Notes under the pieces: generated by a model
What the model was told of the DNA's origin: nothing
What the model saw: only the letters and a program-made list of their open reading frames with translations
Databases searched by the model: none
Origin: Lytechinus variegatus
Lineage: Eukaryota; Echinodermata; Echinoidea; Temnopleuroida; Toxopneustidae
DNA: 64,000 nucleotides
Reading direction: 5' to 3'
Assembly: GCF_018143015.1 (NCBI RefSeq)
Contig: NC_054753.1
Location: 25,508,462 to 25,572,461, forward strand
Part shown: one piece after another, positions 59,701-64,000 of the stretch
Layout of the letters: the number at the start of each line of letters is the position of its first letter
Position numbering within the stretch: position 1 is the stretch's first letter
Made by a program: the position numbers and the translations under genes

Positions 59701-62700
59701 ACAGTGACCTATGACGGCCATTTTGAATATCAGGAAAATAAATATTTTGTCAAAAAAATTTTCAGAGAGTATTTCACTCCTGCCACACATTTTCATGCAT
59801 TTCACAGCCAATGTGCGGACAATTTTATGATATTCATGGGTAATTTGCATATTTTGGCGGCAATATTGGATTTTGCCAATTTGCGGAAAATGCTCAAGGT
59901 TACACGAGTGGCATCATTCAGATTCGTAATCAGCACCCTCGAATTGACAAGAAACCATAAAAAATATTGTATAAAAAAACAAGGTTATGCCTCTTCTATC
60001 CTGGACTATTACCCTTCTGCAATCCTTCTATGCCACAACTTCTGTTTAACTTAACCTAGGCTCATATAATTTTGTGTGTATGATATTAGCATGGATCCCA
60101 GGAAGCCTATCGATTTTGAGGTCAAAAGGTCGAAGATCAAGTTAACAGTGACATGTTTTCATCTTGCCCTTCTACAGTCCTTGTAAATGCGATAAATACA
60201 GTTTATCTTAACCTAGGCTCATATAATTTGGTGTATAATACCAGCATGGACCCCAGGAAGCCTATTTATTTTGAGGTCAAAGGTCAACATCACAGTGACA
60301 TGTTTTCGTCTTACCCTTCTGAAGTCCTTTTTTAACATGATAACTTTAGTTTAACTTAACCTAGGCTCATATAATTTGGTGTGTATGATTTTAGCGTGGA
60401 TCCCAGGAAGCCTATTGATTTTTGTCCCACCTGCATAGCAGAGTGAGACTATAGGCGCCGCTTTTCCGACGGCGGCGGCAACATCAAATCTTAACCTAAG
60501 GTTAAGTTTTTGAAATGACATCATAACTTAGAAAGTATATGGACCTAGTTCATGAAACATGGCCATAAGGTTAATCAAGTATTACTGAACATCCTATTAG
60601 AGTCATGTCACATGATCAAGGTCAAAGGTCATTTAGGGTCAATGAACTTAGACCATGTTGGGGGAATCAACATCAAAATCTTAACCTGAGGTTAAGTTTT
60701 TGAAATGTCATCATAACTTAGAAAATATATGGACCTAGTTCATTAAACTTGGACATAAGGTTAATCAAGTATCACCAAACATCCTGCATGAGTTTCACGT
60801 CACATGACCAAGGTCAAAGGTCATTTAGGGTCAATGAACTTTGGCCGATTTGGGGGTATCTGTTGAATTACAATCAAAACTTTAAAAGTTTTTGGATCTG
60901 ATTCATGAAACTTAGACATAATAGTGATCAAGTATCACTGAACATCCTGTGCAAGTTTCAGGTCACATGATCAAGGTCAAAGGTCATTTAGGGTCAATGA
61001 ACTTTGGCCGAATTGTGGGTATTTGTTGAATTACCATCATAACTTTGAAAGTATGTTGGTCTAGTTCATAAAACTTGGACATAAGAGTAATCAAGTATCC
61101 CTGAACATCCTGTGCGCATTTTAGGTCACATGATCAAGGCCAAAGGTCAAATAACTTTGGCCATAATGGGAGTATCTGTTAATTACCTTTGCAAGTTTAT
61201 TGATCTGACTTTTGAAACTTGGACATACGATTAATCAAGTATCACTGAATATACTGTGCAAGTTTCAGGTCACATGATCAAGGTCAAAGGTCATGTGAGG
61301 TCAATGAATTTTGGCCACATTGGGGGTATTTGTTGAATTACCATCCTATCTCTGTAAGTTTATTGGTCTAGTTCATAAAACGTGAAAATAAGAGTAAAAT
61401 AAGTATCACTGAACATCTTGTGCGACTTATAGTAGTTTTCAAAGTCAGCACTGCTGCTATGCTGAGTCGCATGATGCAGGTGAGACGGCCAGACGCATTC
61501 CACTTGTTAGGTCAAAAGGTTGAAGGTCAAGGTCACAATGACATGTTTTCATCTTACCCTCCTGCAGCCCTTGTAAACACAATAACTTTAGTTTAACTTA
61601 ACCTAGGCTCATATAATTTGGTGTGTATGATACTAGCATGAATCCCAGGAAGCCTAATGATGTTTTAGGTCAAAAGGTCAAAGGTCAAGGGTCAAGGTCC
61701 CAGTGACATGTTTTCATCTTACCCTTCTGAAGTCCTTTTTAACGCAATGACTTTACTTTAGTATAACCTAGTACGGCTTGTTTAATTTGGTGTGAATGAT
61801 GCTAGTATAAATCCCAGGAATTGTATTGATTTTGAGGTCAGAAGGTCAAAGGTGAAGTCGCTACCCTCCACTTTTCTTGCTTGACCAATAACTCCATTTT
61901 TCTGCATTACAGGCGGGTGTATTATGTGCTTGCCTTAGCGACACTCTTGTCTATGTATAAACATGTAATCACAACACTCAGTGTTATGTATTGCCATTTC
62001 AACATTAGTTTTCATCATTAGAATATATTTCACTTAATTTGCCCCTGGTGCAGCTCCAGCTAATGAAAGAAAAATCAATGAAGACCCTGGTTCAGCTCCA
62101 ACTAATGAAAGAAGAATCAATGAAGACCCTGGTTCAGCTCCAGCTAATGAAGGAAAAAACAATGGAGACCATGATGCAGCTCCAGCTAATGAAGGAAAAA
62201 ACAATGGAGACCATGATGCAGCTCCAGCTAATAAAGGAAAAAACAATGGAGACCATGATGCAGCTCCAGCTAATGAACGAAAAAACAATGGAGACCATGA
62301 TGCAGCTCCAGCTAATGAAGGAAAAAACAATGGAGACCCCGGTGCAGCTCCAGCTAATGAAGGAAAAAACAATGGAGACCCTGGTGCAGCTCCAGCTAAT
62401 GAAGAGCCTGAAACTGCAGCTCCAGCTAATGAAGGAAAAAACGATAGAGACCATGATGCAGCTCCAGCTAATGAAGGAATATACTATGGAGTAACGGTTA
62501 TAGATACAACTAATAAAGGAAGAAATGATGGAGACCCTGATGCAGCTTCAGCTAATGAAGGAAAAAACAATGGAGACCATGATGCAGCTTCAGCTAATGA
62601 AGGAAAAAACAATGGAGACCATGATGCAGCTCCAGCTAATGAAGGAAAAAACAATGGAGACCCTGATCCAGCTCCGGCTAATGAAGGAAGAAACGATAGA

Positions 62701-64000
62701 GTCCCTGATCCAGCTCCAGCTAATGAAGGAAGAAACGATAGAGTCCCTGATACAGCTCCATCTAATGAAGGAAGAAACAATATACTCCCTCACACAGCTC
62801 CAGCTAATGAAGGAAGAAACGATAGAGTCCCTGATCCAGCTCCAGCTAATGAAGGAAGAAATGATAGAGTCCCTGATCCAGCTCCAGCTAATGAAGGAAG
62901 AAACGATAGAGTCCCTGATCCAGCTCCAGCTAATGAAGGAAGAATAGATGAAGTCCCTGGTGCAGCTCCAGCGAATGTGGAAAGACATGATGATATGTCA
63001 TGGAAAGAGATTGCACGATTGATAGCAAGTAAGTTATTCTATTACTGATAAATGTGTTGACACGTCTGTATGATTTGGTTTATAATTTTTTGTCAATCTT
63101 TTTTCTGTGATATGATGAAGGAAAAAGAGATATTGTATGGTCCCCAGATTTTAAAAACCAAGATATTACAGTTTAGTTCAATTTATTGCTGAAGTACTTC
63201 TTTCCTACACAGTCAGGTAATCAACAACATGTTGAATATAATTATGTACTTTCCACTTCTAATCTTTGTATTGAGACTTCTATTGGATGTAGTAGCTGCA
63301 GCATTCAGGCTCACTAGTTTTGATTGACTATGTACGTGTCTGAGATATGCTCATTAACTTGCAGGTAGATCCTCGTATAAAGACAAAGAGCAGAACTATT
63401 TATTTTTCTTTAAAATGCATGAGTTTTCATGAAATTCTTTCCCCGTAATTGTAACATGAGCATGTCCATGTATATTGTATAAAAGATTAAGTTATTGTTC
63501 TTAATCCAAAATTTATTTTGTAGTCCTCAAAATAGAGTAATTCTTCTTTGACATGCGGATGCCGGTTGGCATCCTTAAGAGAGTTGAATGCACAAAAAGA
63601 TGAATTTCTCGAAATTCATCCAACCAGCACAACGATAAGCAAAGCTATTACCATGTACGGTCGGTAACTAAACAAAATTGCAAACAAGAACTTCTTAAAG
63701 ATTTAGAATTTAAAAAAAAAGGTGGCTGAAACAAATGGACTATCTATGTTTTGTAGGGATATAAATGCTGTTTTAAAGCACTTATTGTTCAAGGTTGTGT
63801 CCCACTTGTGACAGACATAACTTTATGTTTACTTGTGATTATGTTTGCATTGGTCATCAAACCCCACTCGGCGCTAATGTCCTTTGGTTATCCGTGTCAC
63901 TGTCTACTGAGTAAAAAATGGGTACCTGGTAGGATAGATATGAACGTCAGTGTGATTAGATTAGCATGTGTGCACTGGTAAAAAATGGTACCCCGGCCAG
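42339..64000 (+). CDS. Gene C (3' end outside window): TNF-receptor-superfamily death receptor with a 14-residue repeat linker
   Basis: Model: join(42339..42374, 47269..47358, 48056..48183, 53193..53449, 54889..55017, 62054..63028, beyond 64000). All junctions are GT-AG and in phase (0, 0, 2, 1, 1, 1). Numbering from 42339: signal peptide 1 to about 29; cysteine-rich domains 32-131; Thr/Pro/Val stalk 135-170; TM helix about 186-210; 14-residue repeats 214-517; then VERHDDMSWKEIARLIA, the first helix of a death domain whose remainder lies past the window. The architecture is that of gene B on the opposite strand. It should act as a type I plasma-membrane receptor for a TNF-like ligand. The first exon is the least certain; the alternative start is ATG 47272. 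Confidence 0.8.
42661..43168. mobile_element. MITE family 2, copy with 8-bp target duplication
   Basis: The element starts CCCGGGG with a 17-base G-run and ends in a C-run followed by AGG. It is flanked by TCAAAAGT at 42653-42660 and 43169-43176. The interior has repeated GGCATAGCATTTTTG and CCAAGGACCCCCGTTTT. It shares the CCCGGGG ends and 8-bp duplication with family 1, so the two are probably mobilised by the same hAT-like enzyme. A diverged copy is at 35290-35825. Confidence 0.88.
43256..44204. mobile_element. Foldback MITE 'AAGGGGAAGTTCACCCTGA', copy 2, with an insertion
   Basis: The ends AAGGGGAAGTTCACCCTGAC and CAGGGTGAACTTCCCCTT are flanked by TA (43254-43255, 44205-44206). The arms match the copy at 22670-23847. 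A different repeat (43423-43873) is inserted in the middle. Confidence 0.8.
43423..43873. repeat. Repeat 'AGACCGAAG...GACGGCTGCCAGCTG', copy nested in a foldback MITE
   Basis: Landmarks are CTTCGGTCTCTGTTTTGTTG, ACAGAGACCGAAGTTCTAG, GGCCATATGTTTATGT and AACAGACGGCTGCCAGCTG. A second copy is split by later insertions at 44368-45960. The type is unknown; no TIR or tRNA head was recognised. Confidence 0.65.
44573..45728. mobile_element. Foldback MITE 'AAGGGAGTCCACC' family, copy 3 (split)
   Basis: The left end AAAGGTCAAGTCCACC and right end AGGGTGGACTTTTAG are inverted. The interior has ATCGGATGTAAAATATAAGA and the inverse TTATTTTACATCTGATTTCG. It is split by the family 1 element. Confidence 0.75.
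45033..45579. mobile_element. MITE family 1, copy 3 (innermost)
   Basis: It matches 40992-41559 almost base for base over long stretches, including the 20-bp palindrome (45115-45134). A target duplication could not be read because the host arm is decayed at the junction. Confidence 0.8.
46073..46436. mobile_element. TIR MITE 'ATACC(C/G)CTTTCATAGTGA'
   Basis: The left end ATACCCCTTTCATAGTGAG faces the right end TCACTATGAAAGCGGTAT. Subterminal GGAGTTACTCC-type motifs are also inverted. Single copy in this window. Confidence 0.75.
47024..47188. mobile_element. Foldback MITE 'TTCATAAAGCTGTTCGTAAG', best copy
   Basis: The left arm TGTCATAAAGCTGTTCGTAA followed by GTTAAGAGCGACTTTAAAAA faces AGTCGCTCTTAACTTACGAA on the right. 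Other copies are at 53783-53958, 505-675 and (half) 6231-6345. It ends about 80 bp before gene C exon 2. Confidence 0.8.
47269..47358 (+). CDS. Gene C exon 2: signal-peptide core and mature N-terminus
   Basis: An acceptor (CCTACCCTTTAATGACAG) precedes 47269, and the donor CAA|GTAAGT follows 47358. The frame has Met at 47272 and reads MLGCLICCMSPCTCMSQTCI and then DDELNDQLQ. It is hydrophobic and Cys-rich at the start, then acidic. It may hold the true start codon, or continue from 42374 in phase 0. Confidence 0.65.
47640..47995. repeat. (TAG)n microsatellite in gene C intron 2
   Basis: About 350 bp of GTA/TAG trinucleotide with scattered GTG and GCA changes ends 60 bp before the cysteine-rich exon. 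The long Leu-, Thr- or Tyr-rich ORFs on the minus strand are repeat translations. Confidence 0.9.
48056..48183 (+). CDS. Gene C exon 3: first cysteine-rich domain
   Basis: The exon lies between the TTTCAACAG acceptor and the CCTAA|GTAAGT donor and is 128 nt. It encodes CRYDCSDEVIRDKCSQFDAT onward to GYCCPGYFLTKNVTEP (residues 43-84), with cysteines at 43, 47, 56, 71 and 72 and a possible N-glycosylation site NVT. CCPGYF is typical of TNFR cysteine-rich domains. There is no Met, so it is absent from ORF lists. Confidence 0.82.
48284..48758. mobile_element. hAT-like MITE 'CAGGGTTGGGC', near-perfect 8-bp target duplication
   Basis: The left end CAGGGTTGGGC faces the right end GCCCAACCCTG. The flanks are ATGACAGT (48276-48283) and ATGAAAGT (48759-48766), one mismatch. 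The interior arms are rich in AATTACNNTT and foldback-like. It lies in gene C intron 3. Confidence 0.85.
49361..51349. mobile_element. 2-kb TIR element 'ACAACAAAAAAAGTAAGTCC' with recurring internal motif
   Basis: The left TIR ACAACAAAAAAAGTAAGTCC then CCCTTAA faces TTAAGGGG...GGCTTACTTTTTTTGTTGT. Inside, a degenerate motif like GTGCTCACTSAWSCATGAAA recurs about every 130-350 bp (near 49671 inverted, 50060, 50237, 50588, 50722, 50886, 51013, 51188). A small element (49697-49853) is nested. No transposase-like ORF is seen. Confidence 0.65.
49697..49853. mobile_element. Small nested element GGGGGCCGCGGAA...TTCCACGGCCCCTG
   Basis: The inverted ends GGGGGCCGCGGAA and TTCCACGGCCCC are flanked by TATTG on both sides (about 49692-49696 and 49854-49858). 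G-run and C-run blocks inside are also inverted. Confidence 0.65.
51951..52505. mobile_element. MITE family 1, copy 4 (diverged)
   Basis: A G-run is followed by CACTTACATCATTGACAAGT and ATGCGCGACC; the right end is TGGTATCCACTTGTCAATGG then a C-run. The central palindrome is mutated in its right half. Confidence 0.8.
53193..53449 (+). CDS. Gene C exon 4: second cysteine-rich domain and stalk
   Basis: The exon lies between the CTTGCATTTCAG acceptor and the TCAG|GTAAAT donor. Residues 86-170 begin CQRCRDNTFMPDINKCGCEC and continue to NKRCE, giving the TNFR pattern CxxC...CxCxC..C..C...C...C. A short Thr/Pro/Val stalk follows (TSTGNPPTTIEVNTVQVTST). Confidence 0.85.
53564..53725. repeat. Short foldback repeat CAAATAATGAATG...CATTCATTATTTG
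   Basis: The inverted ends and inner arms (AATGGACAGAATACTTCATG versus TGAAGTATTCTGTCCATT) form a nearly continuous hairpin of about 160 bp. Confidence 0.75.
53783..53958. mobile_element. Foldback MITE 'TTCATAAAGCTGTTCGTAAG', copy in gene C intron 4
   Basis: GGTGGATGTTTCATAAAGCT on the left faces CTTACGAACAGCTTTATCAA on the right. It is the same family as 47024-47188. Confidence 0.8.
54585..54742. repeat. Foldback MITE AGGGGAGCGCTTCA...TGAAATGCTTCCCT
   Basis: The ends AGGGGAGCGCTTCACCAAC and TCATGAAATGCTTCCCT are inverted. An inner palindrome around TTGTCGGATAGAACGTCCGACAA, cited only by its halves TTGTCGGA and TCCGACAA, is present. Confidence 0.65.
54889..55017 (+). CDS. Gene C exon 5: transmembrane segment
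   Basis: The exon runs from the TTTTTTTGATTAACAG acceptor to the AACAG|GTAAGG donor, 129 nt, phase 1 at both ends. A basic segment (LRKSRNPYRAG) precedes a hydrophobic helix FYVTLPVSFFLLIPVLFVCV and five more residues, ending WAYKT. Exon size and phases match gene B exon 4. Confidence 0.82.
55144..56172. mobile_element. 1.03-kb TIR element GGGGCCCGTTTCTCAACAC
   Basis: The left end GGGCCCGTTTCTCAACAC faces the right end GTGTGGAGAAACGGGCTCC. Internal arms also match (for example TTTCGCGAAGCC versus CCTTTCGAGAAAC). There is no ORF of interest. Confidence 0.7.
56173..56639. other. Part of gene C intron 5, nothing recognised
   Basis: AT-rich sequence with no feature seen. Confidence 0.5.
56838..60008. 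mobile_element. 3.17-kb foldback element: inverted arrays of about 190-bp units with ATGGCCGCCAT motifs, TTA target duplication
   Basis: The termini TAGTCCAGG and CCTGGACTA are flanked by TTA at 56835-56837 and 60009-60011, within the tandem array listed separately. Inward, the arms are inverted copies (GGATAGAAGAGGCATAACC, GCATTTTCCGCAAATTGGC, TGCCACTCGTGTAACCTTGA). Each arm is a series of about 190-bp units marked by AAAATGGCCGCCATAGGCC on the left and its inverse on the right. The centre lies near 58700. A CAGAG-family MITE is inserted at 58098-58450. All ORFs inside are artefacts. Confidence 0.85.
58098..58450. mobile_element. MITE family 3 (CAGAG...CTCTG), long copy with 6-bp target duplication
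   Basis: The ends CAGAGATGCCAAG and CTTGGTAGCTCTG are flanked by GAGGTA at 58092-58097 and 58451-58456. The interior is GC-rich (GCGCGCGCGGCC). It is nested inside the 3.17-kb foldback element and is therefore younger than it. Confidence 0.88.
60422..61509 (-). mobile_element. TIR element 'GTCTCACCTG' with DR1-bearing repeats, copy 2
   Basis: This is the reverse orientation of 12308-13592, with ends TTTTGTCCCACC and AGTGGAATGCGTCTGGCC inverted at the right. Four perfect AGGTCAAAGGTCA motifs are present. It interrupts a unit of the 190-bp tandem array between TATTGATTT and GGTCAAAAGG. Confidence 0.8.
62054..63028 (+). CDS. Gene C exon 6: 14-residue repeat linker and start of death domain
   Basis: The 975-nt exon runs from the GCCCCTGGTGCAG acceptor to the GCAA|GTAAGT donor and is phase 1 at both ends. 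It encodes about 22 tandem copies of APANEGKNNGDHDA, with variants such as APANEGRNDRVPDP; one copy is shortened to 10 residues. It then reads VERHDDMSWKEIARLIA, where SWKEIARLIA resembles death-domain helix 1. The DNA unit is 42 bp. The coding frame has almost no Met, so the Met-starting ORFs on both strands here are all in wrong frames. The only supported frame is the one in phase with exon 5. Confidence 0.82.
63029..64000 (+). other. Gene C intron 6 (start), no exon seen
   Basis: None of the AGs I checked opens a phase-1 frame continuing a death domain, so the next exon is placed beyond the window. The last 200 bases contain GGGTACCTGGTAGG and ATGGTACCCCGGCC, which resemble SINE body sequence, but no tRNA head was recognised. 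Confidence 0.45.

Larger units (their letters stand above)
56640..61960 (+). repeat. Tandem array of about 190-bp units ('AACTTAACCTAGGCTCATAT'), interrupted by two large elements
   Basis: The unit contains TGACATGTTTTCATCTTACC, AACTTAACCTAGGCTCATAT, AGCATGGATCCCAGGAAGCC and TGAGGTCAAAAGGTCAAGG. Units run in one orientation at 56640-56837, 60009-60421 and 61510-61860. The array is split by 56838-60008 and 60422-61509. The right end (about 61910-61960) is unique: GGCGGGTGTATTATGTGCTT. Confidence 0.8.

Noticed and set aside
57018..59730. Repeated AAAATGGCCGCCAT motifs read as a CRISPR-like or regulatory array
   Set aside because: Spacing of about 190 bp with homologous 'spacers' in inverted arms shows a satellite-like foldback transposon; a CRISPR array is out of place in a eukaryotic intron.
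62034..62988. Met-starting repeat ORFs such as VQLQLMKEKTMET (+) and SFISWSC or LFFPSLAGA (-)
   Set aside because: They are other frames of the 42-bp repeat. Only the frame joining exon 5 in phase and running into SWKEIARLIA is supported.

Overview
The window is repeat-rich, AT-rich eukaryotic nuclear DNA with GT-AG introns. It is most likely from a marine deuterostome invertebrate, and I favour an echinoderm of sea-urchin type. I base this on many short foldback and TIR elements, frequent TACATGTA motifs, CR1/L2-like retroelement debris and multi-exon death-receptor genes. The species cannot be named from sequence alone. Simple ATG-to-stop ORFs are mostly misleading here; the real genes appear only when exons are joined in phase across splice sites.

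Three death-domain genes can be assembled. Gene A (+, positions 3-477 and 2384-2661) is the 3' end of a gene that starts before the window: a Ser-rich linker exon, then a C-terminal death-domain exon. Gene B (-, 34059 down to 17319) is a complete six-exon TNF-receptor-superfamily death receptor of 669 residues: signal peptide, cysteine-rich domains, Thr/Pro stalk, transmembrane helix, a 326-residue cytoplasmic linker with YVN motifs and a basic patch, and a death domain. Gene C (+, from 42339 or 47272 to beyond the window end) is a third receptor: signal peptide, cysteine-rich domains, transmembrane helix, then a cytoplasmic linker of about 22 copies of a 14-residue Ala-Pro-Ala-Asn-Glu-Gly repeat that runs into the start of a death domain at 63028. 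Matching intron phases and death-domain motifs suggest A and B are paralogues; C shares the architecture. All three would act at the plasma membrane, coupling an extracellular TNF-like ligand to death-domain adaptors. Gene A's receptor half is not visible, so its membership is inferred.

Layout: 1-2661 gene A; 2662-17300 intergenic repeats (MITEs, GAT and purine-rich tandem repeats, an array with nuclear-receptor-type DR1 motifs, a dead retroelement); 17319-34064 gene B with large introns; 34065-42338 intergenic repeats, ending in a CpG-rich candidate promoter; 42339-64000 gene C, whose introns carry most of the mobile DNA. Notable intronic elements are a triple-nested insertion at 44368-45960 and a 3.17-kb inverted array of about 190-bp units (56838-60008) bounded by a TTA target duplication.

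Several transposon families can be delimited by their target duplications: a CAGAG...CTCTG family with 6-bp duplications, CCCGGGG-ended families and a CAGGGTTGGGC family with 8-bp duplications, and foldback families with TA duplications. All gene assignments come from motif reading by eye; no database search was run.
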